In this document: piece by piece, positions 24,353 through 33,598 of the stretch | How the letters are laid out: the number at the start of each line of letters is the position of its first letter | How positions within the stretch are numbered: position 1 is the stretch's first letter | From: Aquificaceae bacterium | Lineage (GTDB): Bacteria > Aquificota > Aquificia > Aquificales > Aquificaceae | Assembly: GCA_025057455.1 (NCBI GenBank) | Contig: JANWWY010000013.1 | Span: forward strand, 1 to 38,745 | DNA: 38,745 nt | Reading direction: 5' to 3' | Position numbers and translations under genes: made by a program | Notes under the pieces: model-generated | The model's input: the letters and a program-made list of their open reading frames with translations, nothing else | Database searches by the model: none | Told to the model about the DNA's origin: nothing

Positions 24353-25558
24353 ATGCAAACTATTACGGAAGCTGTAATATACAATAGGGCAGGGCAAAGG
24401 ATTGTATCGCCCGATTACTTGCTTTTTGAAGCACCAAGGACAAAACACTTCATGACAGGTTCAGAGGCAGTCAAAGAAGCGGTTAAAAGGGCTTCTGTTG
24501 ATGCTTCCGTATCCTATCCCATAACCCCACAGTCAGAAGCTGCACACCTGATAGGAGAGCTGTGGGTAGAAGGATATGTGGGAGTTTACTTTAGAGGCGA
24601 ATCTGAGTTTGGTGTTATGTCTGAAATAGCTGGGTGTGCTCTGGCAGGAGCTAGGACGATAACTACCACATCAGGTCCTGGAACTCTGAGAGCTTTTGAA
24701 AACTTTCCCATGTGGGCCGGCACAAGGATACCAGTCCAGCTTGTCCTTATGGCAAGGGGTGTTAATTCTCCTCTTTCCATACAGCCCGACAACCTTGAGG
24801 TAGGCTTTTTGCTGGATACAGGATGTATGATATGGTATGCGGAGAATGCTCAAGACCTTTTTGATATGATACTGGCAGGTTTTGTGGTAGCAGAACAGCC
24901 TGACGTGCACGTGCCCGTCATAACCGTAGTGGATGGTTTCTTCGTTTCACACACAAGAGAAGCCATAATGCTACCGCCTGACGATATAGCACTTCCGCCC
25001 TACAACCCCTACAAGGCACCCATGCCCGTTATAGACGCTGAGGTTCCACCAGGAAGATTTTTAAGAGACCCCTTTGTGATGAAGTCCAATTACATATCCT
25101 ATGCTACTCACGCCAGCTGGCAATGGGAGGTAAGGTCCGCCATAGAGAGGTCAAGACCCTATGCAAAGCGTTATCTTAGAGGACTTATAGAGGAGTTTGG
25201 AGACCCTACCGCAGACCTTGTGTTTGTTGCCTGCGGGACAGCCGCAGCCCAGGCAAAAGAAGCGGTTAGACTCTTAGAGGACGAAGGCATAAAGTCTAGG
25301 GTGGTAAAGCTAAAAACCATAAGACCCTTCCCAGTAGAAGAGCTAAAGCAGGCTGTGAAAGGTGCAAAGTACATATTTGTGCCAGAGTTTAACGTGGTAG
25401 GATGGCTTGAGCGTGAGGTAAGGAGGTATCTCTATGGATATTCTGATGCGGAAGTAATAGGTGCGCCCAGGGTTGCCGGTGGTATGACCATGCCTGCGGA
25501 AGTAATAGTTAGAGAGGTTTTAAACCTGACAGGAAAGGAGGTGAAGCATGTCATATAA
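24353..25558 (+). CDS. porA: Pyruvate:ferredoxin oxidoreductase alpha subunit
   Basis: The 401-residue protein has the TPP-enzyme pyrimidine-binding region: VSYPITPQSEAAHLIGELW, YFRGESEFGVMSEIAGCALA and TTTSGPGTLRAFENFPMWAG. The C-terminal part (about 285-390) carries the Rossmann-like domain with DLVFVACGTAAAQAKEA and RVVKLKTIRPFPVEELK. In this enzyme it pairs with PorB to reductively carboxylate acetyl-CoA to pyruvate. AAGGAGG precedes the ATG by 6 bases. It overlaps porB by 11 bases. Confidence 0.93.
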   Translation: MQTITEAVIYNRAGQRIVSPDYLLFEAPRTKHFMTGSEAVKEAVKRASVDASVSYPITPQSEAAHLIGELWVEGYVGVYFRGESEFGVMSEIAGCALAGARTITTTSGPGTLRAFENFPMWAGTRIPVQLVLMARGVNSPLSIQPDNLEVGFLLDTGCMIWYAENAQDLFDMILAGFVVAEQPDVHVPVITVVDGFFVSHTREAIMLPPDDIALPPYNPYKAPMPVIDAEVPPGRFLRDPFVMKSNYISYATHASWQWEVRSAIERSRPYAKRYLRGLIEEFGDPTADLVFVACGTAAAQAKEAVRLLEDEGIKSRVVKLKTIRPFPVEELKQAVKGAKYIFVPEFNVVGWLEREVRRYLYGYSDAEVIGAPRVAGGMTMPAEVIVREVLNLTGKEVKHVI

Positions 25559-26408
25559 AATATACGAGATAAACGAAGAATTTTTGGATGTTATGCCCCA
25601 AGAAATAAAAGACCTTCAGTTTAGAGCCACGTGGGGCAATCCCAAAAGGGGTGTGATGGACCTACCCTACTCCAAGGAACTTATAGAGGAACACTCCCTC
25701 TGCGCTGGTTGCCCAGAATCCATGGCACTCAGATACATACTGGCTTCTTTGCCCAATCCTGAAGATACCATCATAGTAAACTCCACAGGATGCACATCTT
25801 TGGTGTTCCCGCACATAGCACTTCATACGGTGCACTCCTTGTTTGGAAATCAAAATGCGGTAGCTTCTGGAATAAAGAGAGTGCTTGAGTGGAGATTTCC
25901 CGACAAGGTCAAAGATGTGGTGGTGCTTGCAGGTGACGGTGCTACGGTGGACATAGGCTTGGACTGCACCCTTCAGTCCTTCTTTAGACAAGAAAAGATA
26001 ACCACCATATGCTTTGACAACGAAGTTTATGCCAACACGGGTGGTCAGGAAAGCGGTCTCACGGTAAAAGGGCATGTGTTCAAGATGGCTCCCAAAGGCA
26101 AGCAGTGGGACAAAGTTCCCTTCTGGCAAATAGCCATAGATTCTGGATGCCATTACGTAGCAAGACTAACGGTGTCCTCCCCGAAGAAGGTAGAAACGGT
26201 CATAAAGAAGGCCATATACGTGGCAAGAGAGGTTGGTCCCACCTATGTACATCTTTATACACCCTGCATCTTAGAAATAGGTCTCAATTCTGACGATGGT
26301 TTGGATGAGATGAGGCAAAGAGATAAGGAAAGGTTTGCTTTCTTTGAATACATGACGCCTCAGGCTCAGGAAGTTATAGAGCGTAAGAAAGAGGAGGGTC
26401 TGTTATGA
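25548..26408 (+). CDS. porB: Pyruvate:ferredoxin oxidoreductase beta subunit
   Basis: The 286-residue protein binds TPP: LAGDGATVDIGLDCTLQSFF with GDG at 129-131 and FDNEVYANTGGQESG. The iron-sulfur cysteines Cys52 and Cys55 (LCAGCPESMALRY) and a later Cys in TPCILEIG are present. It would form the catalytic core with PorA. The start is set by AAAGGAGGTG a few bases before the ATG, within the end of porA; the stop overlaps porG (ATGA). Confidence 0.93.
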   Translation: MSYKIYEINEEFLDVMPQEIKDLQFRATWGNPKRGVMDLPYSKELIEEHSLCAGCPESMALRYILASLPNPEDTIIVNSTGCTSLVFPHIALHTVHSLFGNQNAVASGIKRVLEWRFPDKVKDVVVLAGDGATVDIGLDCTLQSFFRQEKITTICFDNEVYANTGGQESGLTVKGHVFKMAPKGKQWDKVPFWQIAIDSGCHYVARLTVSSPKKVETVIKKAIYVAREVGPTYVHLYTPCILEIGLNSDDGLDEMRQRDKERFAFFEYMTPQAQEVIERKKEEGLL

Positions 26409-27118
26409 AAAGGAGAAGGGTTAACATACGTATGCCCGCTTTGGGTGGTCAGGGTGCTGTAACCGCAGCCCACATAATAGCTACCGCAGCCGACTACGAG
26501 GGCTACCATGCTGTTTCTAATCCCTTCTTTGGTGCGGAAAAGAGGATGGCACCAGCGGAGAGCTACGCCCGCATAGGTATGGAACCTATATACGATAGGG
26601 GTGAGGTTGTCTATCCAGATGTGATAATGGTGTTTCATCCTCAAGTCATAACAATGGGTAAATCCTACACCATGCCCTTCTACTCAGGGATAAAGAGAAA
26701 GGGTCTTATTATCATAAACACTGAAGAAGACCTCCTTACGGAAGAAGACAAGGAAAGGTTGGAAAGCTTGGAAGTAAAAGTGTTTAACTTTCCCGCCACC
26801 AAGTTTGCCATAGACATAGCCGGCACCGAGCTTTCCACCAACATGGCTATGATAGGTGCCCTCTTTGGTGCTATAGGTGCCGTGGGTGTAGAGGCAATAG
26901 AGGAAGGTATAAAGTCAAGGTTTCTGAAAAAGTTTGTGGCCTCCGGTGGAACAGCTTCCCTTGACTCCGCACTTGAGAGAAAGTTTAAGAAAAAATTGGA
27001 GCTGATAGAGAAAAACCTCAACACCGCAAAGGCTGCTTATGAACTTGCTAAAAGGTGGGCCCAGGAACAGGGGCTGGAATCTTTCCTTCCACCACCGCCT
27101 AAAAAGGTGGCTGTTTGA
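26405..27118 (+). CDS. porG: Pyruvate:ferredoxin oxidoreductase gamma subunit
   Basis: The 237-residue protein matches the gamma domain: MPALGGQGAVTAAHIIATAA, FFGAEKRMAPAESYARIG, and a long C-terminal helical tail (LERKFKKKLELIEKNLNTAK) ending in LPPPPKK. The gamma domain binds coenzyme A in this enzyme class. It is the last gene of the cluster. A GC-rich hairpin follows at 27126-27140. Confidence 0.92.
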   Translation: MKRRRVNIRMPALGGQGAVTAAHIIATAADYEGYHAVSNPFFGAEKRMAPAESYARIGMEPIYDRGEVVYPDVIMVFHPQVITMGKSYTMPFYSGIKRKGLIIINTEEDLLTEEDKERLESLEVKVFNFPATKFAIDIAGTELSTNMAMIGALFGAIGAVGVEAIEEGIKSRFLKKFVASGGTASLDSALERKFKKKLELIEKNLNTAKAAYELAKRWAQEQGLESFLPPPPKKVAV

Positions 27119-27125
27119 AACCCTT

Positions 27126-27140
27126 GGGGGCTTTGCCCCC
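27126..27140 (+). terminator. Terminator hairpin after porG
   Basis: GGGGGC-TTT-GCCCCC is a perfect 6-base GC stem 8 bases after the porG stop. The tail is only TTGAATTG, so it is a short or weak intrinsic terminator. It also sits beyond the end of the convergent hisF and may act on both strands. Confidence 0.7.
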
Positions 27141-27164
27141 TTGAATTGTATGTATTGCTCTCCG

Positions 27165-27923
27165 TTAATTTAGTCTTACAGCCACACCTCTTGATGCTAA
27201 ATAAGCCTTTAACTCTGGTATGCTGACTTCCCTAAAGTGAAACAGGGAAGCGGCAAGACAAGCATCAGCCTTCCCCAAGACAAAGCATTCATAAAAATGC
27301 TCCATTTTACCCGCACCACCGGAGGCTATAACAGGAATCCTAACCACTTCCGCTATAGACCTAGTCAGCTCAAGGTCATAACCTAACTTTGTACCGTCCC
27401 TATCCATGGAGGTTAGAAGGATTTCTCCTGCACCGAGGCTCTCAACCTTCTTTGCCCACTCTATTACATCCATGCCAGTGGCCGTCCTGCCACCGTGTAT
27501 GTAAACCTCCCAGCTATTACCCTTTCTTCTTGCGTCTATGGCAACGACTATGCACTGGGACCCAAACCTTTTAGCACCCTCGTATATTAGTTGTGGATTT
27601 TTTACAGCTGCTGTGTTTATGGAAACCTTGTCCGCACCAGCTTCAAGTAGTTTTCTCATATCTTCAAGATTAGAGATACCACCACCAACGGTAAAGGGCA
27701 TAAAGACCTCCTCCGCTACGTGCCTGACAACATCAAGGGTAATCTTCCTATCTTCTGCGGATGCGGTTATGTCGAGGAAAACCAGCTCGTCAGCACCCTG
27801 CTCTTCATAAACTTTGGCTACTTCAACAGGGTCACCTGCATCCACAAGGTCTAAAAACCTTACGCCCTTTACAACCCTTCCCTTGTCAACGTCCAAGCAA
27901 GGTATTATCCTCTTTGCCAGCAT
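27165..27923 (-). CDS. hisF: Imidazole glycerol phosphate synthase cyclase subunit
   Basis: The 252-residue barrel protein makes imidazole glycerol phosphate and AICAR for histidine synthesis, using ammonia from HisH. It starts [20 protein letters not shown] with catalytic Asp11, then [31 protein letters not shown] with catalytic Asp130, [23 protein letters not shown] and VIASGGAGK. No hisH is in the window. Its start overlaps the end of mutL by one base. Confidence 0.97.
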   Translation of the reverse strand: MLAKRIIPCLDVDKGRVVKGVRFLDLVDAGDPVEVAKVYEEQGADELVFLDITASAEDRKITLDVVRHVAEEVFMPFTVGGGISNLEDMRKLLEAGADKVSINTAAVKNPQLIYEGAKRFGSQCIVVAIDARRKGNSWEVYIHGGRTATGMDVIEWAKKVESLGAGEILLTSMDRDGTKLGYDLELTRSIAEVVRIPVIASGGAGKMEHFYECFVLGKADACLAASLFHFREVSIPELKAYLASRGVAVRLN

Positions 27924-29197
27924 TAGTAAACCCTTCCCAATTTTTTGTACAGTTCTCCAAGGTACACTCTATAATAGAGGGTCCTTCCGTGGGGGCAAGA
28001 CTCCTTATTCTTGAGTTGAACCCACCCTCTAAGGAGTTCCCTTGCAGTTTGCACGCTCAACCTTTCACCTGCTTTTATGGAAACCTTGCAAGCTTTGTCC
28101 TCATTCAATCCTTTAAACTCATAGTTGTAACTTTCTGAAAGTAGGTGCTGGTCAAAAAAGTATAAATAATCGCCATACTTGGCCACGATGACAGTGTTAT
28201 CTATTATACCAATAAACTCGGGCTCTAAGGAGTACTCAGGCTTTTCCTGAGCCAGAGTTGGTAGCGAATGTTTGTGCCTTAGGTTAAAGGCTTTTTTAAG
28301 TAGCTCTCTTACCCTTCCTTCCAAATGAATTTTTACCTCGGTCTTTTTAGGATGAACGTTTACATCCACCAAATAGGGGGGTATTTGAAGATGGCAGACG
28401 GTTATTCCACCGTATGTTTTTAGATGCTCTATTAACTTTTTGTTTTGAACAGGTCTTCCGTTTACAAACAGGTAAGATTCCCTTTTTCCCTTTTCAAGTG
28501 ATAGAATAAGCTCCACTCTGACAGGAGGGTCTTCAAGGGATATATATTCCATCTTTTGCCGTAAGACATCCTCAGACCTATCTCTTAGGTCCTTTGCAGG
28601 TTTTATGTTGAACACCTCTCTGCCCTCGGCCTCCAAACGAAAGGCTATGTGAGGATTGGCAAGGGCAAGCTCTTTGAAAACCCTGTAAATCCTTCTCCTC
28701 TCCTTATCCTCACTACCCAAAAAAGACCTTCTTACTGGCACGTTGTAGAAAAGGTCGTAAACTTCAACCTGCGTGCCTACAGGCATGCCTACCTCTCTTT
28801 GTGCTATCACTTTGCCCCCTTCTATCCTTAATTCTCTTCCAGTTTCCTCCTGGTAAAAGCGTGACCTGATAACCATTCTACTGACGAGGGAAATTGCATG
28901 GAGAGCCTCGCCCCTGTAGCCGTATGTGTTTAGGTTTTGAAGGTCTTCCAGTGTCCTTATTTTACTGGTGGCACCGCTCATTATAGCCTTCGGAAGGTCT
29001 TCTGATGGTATACCGTAGCCATTATCCTTTACGCATATGTATCTTTTTCCCCCCTTTAGTATTTCCACTTCAATCCTTGTAGCATTGGCATCAATAGAGT
29101 TTTCCAAGAGTTCCTTTAGGCATTCCGCCGGTCCATCTATAACTTCACCAGAGGATATGTGACTCTTAACCTCTTCTGGGAGCAGATTTATACGCAT
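27923..29197 (-). CDS. mutL: DNA mismatch repair protein MutL (compact form)
   Basis: The 424-residue protein has the GHKL ATPase domain: [11 protein letters not shown] at 28-38, KDNGYGIP at 57-64 and [13 protein letters not shown] at 91-103, then the transducer with [12 protein letters not shown] and [13 protein letters not shown]. The short C-terminal part (about 330-424) keeps the endonuclease metal motif as [13 protein letters not shown] (Asp349, His351, Glu355), with Leu for the usual Ala, and CPHGR at 401-405. This compact size resembles that known from Aquifex-type bacteria. It would nick DNA in mismatch repair with MutS. No Shine-Dalgarno sequence; hisF follows directly. Confidence 0.93.
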   Translation of the reverse strand: MRINLLPEEVKSHISSGEVIDGPAECLKELLENSIDANATRIEVEILKGGKRYICVKDNGYGIPSEDLPKAIMSGATSKIRTLEDLQNLNTYGYRGEALHAISLVSRMVIRSRFYQEETGRELRIEGGKVIAQREVGMPVGTQVEVYDLFYNVPVRRSFLGSEDKERRRIYRVFKELALANPHIAFRLEAEGREVFNIKPAKDLRDRSEDVLRQKMEYISLEDPPVRVELILSLEKGKRESYLFVNGRPVQNKKLIEHLKTYGGITVCHLQIPPYLVDVNVHPKKTEVKIHLEGRVRELLKKAFNLRHKHSLPTLAQEKPEYSLEPEFIGIIDNTVIVAKYGDYLYFFDQHLLSESYNYEFKGLNEDKACKVSIKAGERLSVQTARELLRGWVQLKNKESCPHGRTLYYRVYLGELYKKLGRVY

Positions 29198-29289
29198 GAG
29201 AATATAAGATACACTTATTTACGGACTAAGCACCTTTAATTGCATTTCATCCCAGTATTTGGCAATTTAATAAGAAGGAGGTGGAAAAA

Positions 29290-29757
29290 ATGATTAAACA
29301 CATGTTTTATCTTTTTGTTCTCATAATGTTTTCCTTTGCACAGGAGGAAGAAATCCTTATCAAAACACCTCTTACCAAAAGGCTTGAAGACTTTAACGTA
29401 AGCATAGGTGTGGTAAGCATTGAAGAGCTAAAGAAAACCTTTCCAAGAGCTTATGCCCTTCTGGAGAAACATAACGGCGTACCCAGCAAGCACGACACCC
29501 ATCATTTGGCTGTAGCCATATGGAAAAAGGAAGGCAATAGGATAGTATACCTCTCAGAGTTCAAAGTGGAAGCGGAGGTAAGGTCACCCATATTAAGGGC
29601 TCAAAGAAGAGAACTGCATAAGTATCCCCATCAACATGGGGATAACTTTGGTGGCTGGTTCCAAATGGGAGAAAAAGGGCTCTATTCCATAAACCTATAC
29701 ATAAAAAATGACAAGGGTAAAACCTGGAAGATAAACTACGATTACATGCTTCAGTAG
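29290..29757 (+). CDS. Secreted protein of unknown function, histidine-bearing
   Basis: The 155-residue protein starts with a signal peptide (MIKHMFYLFVLIMFSFAQ). The mature part has SKHDTHHLAVAIW and KYPHQHGDNFGGWFQMGE, both with His clusters, and ends in short beta strands (YSINLYIKNDKGKTWK). The GDN-plus-strand ending resembles Ig-like periplasmic metal-related proteins such as P19/Tp34 or YtkA, but I cannot assign a family. The start follows AAGGAGGTGG; the GTG at 29281 lies inside that site and is rejected. It lies upstream of the YyaL/DUF255 protein on the same strand. Confidence 0.7.
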   Translation: MIKHMFYLFVLIMFSFAQEEEILIKTPLTKRLEDFNVSIGVVSIEELKKTFPRAYALLEKHNGVPSKHDTHHLAVAIWKKEGNRIVYLSEFKVEAEVRSPILRAQRRELHKYPHQHGDNFGGWFQMGEKGLYSINLYIKNDKGKTWKINYDYMLQ

Positions 29758-29822
29758 TCCCTTTGGGACTTACCTGAAAGCTGAGATTTCTCAGTGTGGG
29801 AAACCGCCTCTGCGATAGCTTT
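29756..29822 (+). other. Tandem hairpins and possible three-way RNA fold before the YyaL-type gene
   Basis: AGTCCC-TTT-GGGACT (29756-29770) overlaps the stop of the secreted protein. It is followed by CTGAG-ATTT-CTCAG (29781-29794) and a small GTGG-GAAA-CCGC tetraloop (about 29796-29807), closed by AAAG at 29777-29780 with CTTT at 29819-29822. No T-tract follows. The AGGAGGG of the next gene stays outside the fold. It may be a transcript-processing or control element. Confidence 0.35.
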
Positions 29823-29839
29823 AAATATAGGAGGGAATT

Positions 29840-31771
29840 ATGGCAAACAGACTGCTAAAAGCAAAAAGTCCCTATCTTCAAAAGTCTGCCCATCAACCCG
29901 TAGACTGGTATGAATGGTCCGATGAAGCCTTCCAAAAAGCAAGGGAGGAGGACAAGCCAATACTTCTCTCTATAGGTGGCGTGTGGTGTCATTGGTGTCA
30001 TGTGATGGCTCACGAGAGCTTTGAAAATCCAGAGATAGCACGTATCATAAACGAAAATTTTATAGCCATAAAGGTTGACAGGGACGAAAGGCCTGATGTG
30101 GACAGAAGATATCAGGAGGTGGTTATAGCCCTTACGGGTTCTGGTGGATGGCCCCTTACCGTCTTTCTTACGCCAGATGGTAAAGCCTTTTTTGGCGGAA
30201 CCTACTTTCCACCCGATGACCGCTGGGGTAGACCAGGCTTTAAGAGCCTTCTTCTAAGAATATCAAAACTCTGGAAAGAGGAAAGGCACAGAGTGCTAAA
30301 GTCTGCGGAAAGCATATATGAGAGCCTTATAAACTACAGCAAACAAAACTTCAAAGACCCAATAGAAGAGGTTCTTCTTCAAAAAGGTATATCTACGCTT
30401 CTTGCGAGTATAGACTATCAATTTGGTGGCGTTGGCTCTGCACCTAAGTTCCATCACGCAAAGGCCTTTGAGCTTTTGATTATCCACGACTATTTTAATC
30501 CCTCTGACATTCTCAAAAAGGCTGTAATCCTTTCTCTGGACGCTATGGCTAAGGGTGGTGTATACGACCATATTCTTGGGGGCTTTTTTAGGTATTCCAC
30601 CGATGAGAAGTGGCACATTCCACACTTTGAGAAGATGCTCTACGACAATGCGGAGCTTCTCAGCCTTTATTCCATAGCCTACAAAACACTGGGCAAAAAC
30701 CTCTACAAAAAAACTGCAGAAGGAATACTGAGGTACTACAAAACGTACGGTTATGACCCAGATGGTGGCTTTTACGCATCTCAGGATGCGGACATAGGTA
30801 TGCTGGACGAAGGTGGATACTACACCTTTACAGAAAAGGAAATAGAAGGACTTCTTAGTCCAGAGGAGCTAAGGGTATTTGCACTGCATTTTGGTTTTGC
30901 TAGCATGCCACATGAACCCGCTAAAAAGGTGCTCTACATAAACATGGAAGAAGAAGAGGTGGCAAAGGCTACGGGCATGTCGCCAGAAGAGGTGGAAAAG
31001 CTGTTAGAGAGTGGAAAAAATAAGCTACTGCACTACAGGCAGGAGAGGGAAATGCCTTACATAGATAAAACCATATACACCAACTGGAACGCTCTTATGA
31101 TTTCAGGTCTTTGCGATTATTGGAAGGTATTTAAAGACGAAGAAGCTCTTCGTATGGCTCTAAAGACTGCTGAGAGGCTTTTAAGGGACCATTACAAGGA
31201 TGGAGTAGTCTACCATAAGGAGGGTATAGAAGGTTATTCTGAGGACTACATTTTCTTAGCCAGAGCTCTTTTGGACCTCTTTGAAGTCACCCAAGATAGG
31301 ACATACCTTGAAACCTCACGGGATATTATGAAAAGGGCTATAGAGTTCTTCTGGGACCATACGGATTGGGGTTTTTACGATTCTGCCAAGGGGGGTGAGG
31401 GTCTTCTTTCTGTTAGGTTGAAAAACCTTCAGGATACGCCTACTCAGTCTTCCAACGGGTCCGCAGCCTACACGCTTTTACTTCTGGGTGCTCTCACGGA
31501 TGATACAGACTTTATAAATTATGGCGAGAAGACCCTTCAAGCCTTTTCAAGGTTTGTAAAAGATGTACCCATGGTCTCTCATTCCTATCTCGTGAGCCTG
31601 TATGCCTATCTTAAGGGTATATACAAGGTGGAAACAAGGGATTTCTTCCAAGAGGCACTCCACCTTTTCAGACCCTTTAAGTTTGTCGTAAAGTCAGATG
31701 TTGATGGTCTCTTGGTGTGCGAAGGTCAAACCTGTCAAAAGTATGAAAACATTAATCAAATCTTAACATAA
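29840..31771 (+). CDS. YyaL/DUF255 (SSP411-type) thioredoxin-domain protein
   Basis: The 643-residue protein begins with the thioredoxin-like DUF255 domain: [20 protein letters not shown], then [15 protein letters not shown] with the Cys50-x2-Cys53 pair, and [15 protein letters not shown]. The rest is an alpha/alpha-barrel related to N-acylglucosamine epimerase-type folds, with [24 protein letters not shown] and [12 protein letters not shown]. The function of the family is not settled; no signal peptide is seen, so it is cytosolic. AGGAGGG precedes the ATG. The last 45 residues form an extra C-terminal piece with one Cys pair (CEGQTC). Confidence 0.93.
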   Translation: MANRLLKAKSPYLQKSAHQPVDWYEWSDEAFQKAREEDKPILLSIGGVWCHWCHVMAHESFENPEIARIINENFIAIKVDRDERPDVDRRYQEVVIALTGSGGWPLTVFLTPDGKAFFGGTYFPPDDRWGRPGFKSLLLRISKLWKEERHRVLKSAESIYESLINYSKQNFKDPIEEVLLQKGISTLLASIDYQFGGVGSAPKFHHAKAFELLIIHDYFNPSDILKKAVILSLDAMAKGGVYDHILGGFFRYSTDEKWHIPHFEKMLYDNAELLSLYSIAYKTLGKNLYKKTAEGILRYYKTYGYDPDGGFYASQDADIGMLDEGGYYTFTEKEIEGLLSPEELRVFALHFGFASMPHEPAKKVLYINMEEEEVAKATGMSPEEVEKLLESGKNKLLHYRQEREMPYIDKTIYTNWNALMISGLCDYWKVFKDEEALRMALKTAERLLRDHYKDGVVYHKEGIEGYSEDYIFLARALLDLFEVTQDRTYLETSRDIMKRAIEFFWDHTDWGFYDSAKGGEGLLSVRLKNLQDTPTQSSNGSAAYTLLLLGALTDDTDFINYGEKTLQAFSRFVKDVPMVSHSYLVSLYAYLKGIYKVETRDFFQEALHLFRPFKFVVKSDVDGLLVCEGQTCQKYENINQILT

Positions 31772-31804
31772 GGGGATTATTTTTATTATTAAAGGAGGTA
31801 AGTC

Positions 31805-31987
31805 ATGAAGGTTGTGAACGTAAAGGATAGAAAGGTAGCCAGCAAACTTACAGAAAGGCTCCTAAAAAAGGGACTCGTGGTAGCTCAGGTAGAAAGAGGA
31901 GAGGACCTTAAAAAGGAACTTCCAAAGAAGGCTGATGTGGTAATCGTGCTTTCACAGTCAGAGGGTGTATCCGAAGCTCTTGACTAA
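31805..31987 (+). CDS. 60-residue protein of unknown function
   Basis: A small frame with a strong AAAGGAGGT 6 bases before the ATG encodes MKVVNVKDRKVASKLTERLL, then a mixed alpha/beta pattern with ADVVIVLSQSEGVSEALD. It has no cysteine, signal or membrane segment. It lies 33 bases after the YyaL-type gene and overlaps the end of era by 30 bases, tail to tail. I do not recognise the family. The good ribosome site argues that it is real. Confidence 0.65.
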   Translation: MKVVNVKDRKVASKLTERLLKKGLVVAQVERGEDLKKELPKKADVVIVLSQSEGVSEALD

Positions 31988-32863
31988 TTCTGGTCTTTTC
32001 TTCCAATCTGGCTTTACCCTCACAAAAAGCTCTAAGTAAACTTTCCTGCCAGTTATGAGTTCAAGCTCCTCCCTTGCCATCTTTCCTATAGCCTTTATCA
32101 TACGACCGCCCTTTCCTATGATTATGGGTTTGTAGTTTTCCCTATCCACTATTATGTCAGCCTTTACCACCAGCACGTTGGGGTCATGGACTCCTTCCGA
32201 GACCTCTGTGACCATTACAGCCACTCCCTGCGGAATTTCCTGATGAACCTTAAGAAGCACTTTTTCTCTTATTATCTCTGCAGCCATAAGCCTAAAAGGT
32301 AGGTCTGTGACCATATTTTCTGGAAATAGAGGTTCACCCTCTGGTAGGTACTTTAGTAAAGTTTTAATGAGCTCCTCCACGTTGTAGCCCTTTAGTGCAC
32401 TTATGGGGATTATTTCTTTGATTTGAGGGTATTCCTTTGACAACTCCTCAGCCATGGGAAGGAGGTTTTCTACACCTCCCACCCTGTCCACCTTGTTTAT
32501 TATTAAGAATATCACCTTGTCTTTTGCGTAGGGTTTTATGTATCTTTCGAAGACCTGTCTGTCATCCTCTCTGAAACCATCCTCCGCATCTATCATAAAG
32601 AGTATTACGTCTGCATCGCTCAGAGAACTGCTTGCCATCTCCACCATAGCTTCTCCCAGCGCATCTTTGGGTTTGTATATGCCGGGTGTATCGAGGAACA
32701 CTATTTGGGCTTGACCTGGTATGTTCTTCACTCCCAAGACCCTTATACGCGTGGTTCCAGGTTTTGGTGAGATGATGGATATTTTACTTCCCAGTATTTG
32801 GTTTAGTAGTGTGGACTTACCCACGTTGGGCTTTCCCACTATGGCAACATACCCTACTTTCAT
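31958..32863 (-). CDS. era: GTPase Era
   Basis: The 301-residue protein has the GTPase domain: Walker A IVGKPNVGKS at 8-17, FLDTPGIYKPKDALGEAM, and INKVDRV. The C-terminal KH domain has PIIIGKGGRMIKAIGKMARE and LELFVRVKPDWK. Era binds 16S rRNA and helps 30S assembly. The ATG at 32863 is preceded at once by AGGAGGTG; the GTG at 32866 is a possible but less typical start. It follows the TSUP permease by 9 bases on the same strand. Confidence 0.96.
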   Translation of the reverse strand: MKVGYVAIVGKPNVGKSTLLNQILGSKISIISPKPGTTRIRVLGVKNIPGQAQIVFLDTPGIYKPKDALGEAMVEMASSSLSDADVILFMIDAEDGFREDDRQVFERYIKPYAKDKVIFLIINKVDRVGGVENLLPMAEELSKEYPQIKEIIPISALKGYNVEELIKTLLKYLPEGEPLFPENMVTDLPFRLMAAEIIREKVLLKVHQEIPQGVAVMVTEVSEGVHDPNVLVVKADIIVDRENYKPIIIGKGGRMIKAIGKMAREELELITGRKVYLELFVRVKPDWKKRPELVKSFGYTL

Positions 32864-32872
32864 CACCTCCTA

Positions 32873-33598
32873 TTATAAGCCAACCTCCGCAAAGACCACT
32901 ATCAAAAGCCCAAGAAAAATAACAGCATAAGGTGTCCCTCTTCTGTATTGGTTCACATGCAACCTTTTTGCCAACATTCCGCCAGCAAAAAGCCCAAGCA
33001 GGAGACCAAGGGACCCAAAAACTATAAAATTCCAATCAACGAGGGATACCTCTAAACTTTGGTAAAAGAAAAGTCTGAAGAGAATGTTAAAGGTAAAGTA
33101 TGTGTTTAGCATCAATCTTATGGAGTGTGGGTCCGTTATGTGTTGACTGAGAAAAACAAGGGGTGGAGGACCACCCATGCCCACAAGACCAGCAAAAAGA
33201 CCTCCCAGGAAACCTACAGGCACACCCATATGCCTGCTAAGCCCTATTTTAATCCATCCCCTGCTTACGCCGAGGTCATAAAGACCGAGGAATACTATAA
33301 AAAAACCTATGACAAAGTTCAGGGTTCTTTTATCCATAATGTCAAGGAGGTAGGCACCTATAAATATACCAGGCAAGGACCCAAGGAGAAGAGAAAAGAG
33401 AAGATAAAGGTTTAATTTTCCCTTTCTGTTCTGATATAAAAGCCCAAGAGTTCCAAGGAGGTTAAACACTGCCGAGGAAACTATTACCATTTTAGGGTCG
33501 TAAAAGAGGGATAAAACGCCTACTATAAATATGCCCGCACCAAAACCCGTAACTGATTGAAAAAACCATGCAAAAAAGACTACGAAGAAAGGAATCAT
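32873..33598 (-). CDS. TSUP/TauE-SafE family membrane permease
   Basis: The 241-residue hydrophobic protein has about eight membrane segments in two repeated halves, with FFQSVTGFGAGIFIVGVLSL at the start and LGGLFAGLVGMGGPPPLVFL after the middle, both typical of the TauE/SafE sulfite-exporter family. Members move sulfonates, sulfite or other small organic anions across the inner membrane; the substrate cannot be told. Its ATG overlaps the stop of the 151-residue protein (ATGA), so translation is coupled. Confidence 0.85.
   Translation of the reverse strand: MIPFFVVFFAWFFQSVTGFGAGIFIVGVLSLFYDPKMVIVSSAVFNLLGTLGLLYQNRKGKLNLYLLFSLLLGSLPGIFIGAYLLDIMDKRTLNFVIGFFIVFLGLYDLGVSRGWIKIGLSRHMGVPVGFLGGLFAGLVGMGGPPPLVFLSQHITDPHSIRLMLNTYFTFNILFRLFFYQSLEVSLVDWNFIVFGSLGLLLGLFAGGMLAKRLHVNQYRRGTPYAVIFLGLLIVVFAEVGL

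Noticed and set aside
25662-26153. 163-codon minus-strand frame inside porB
   Set aside because: It is antisense to the TPP-binding region of porB with no start signals.
29781-29822. CRISPR-repeat-like palindrome before the YyaL-type gene
   Set aside because: It occurs once only and has no spacer-repeat pattern.
32869-32880. TATAAT before era as a promoter
   Set aside because: It spans the TAA stop of the TSUP gene and abuts the era ribosome site; likely chance.
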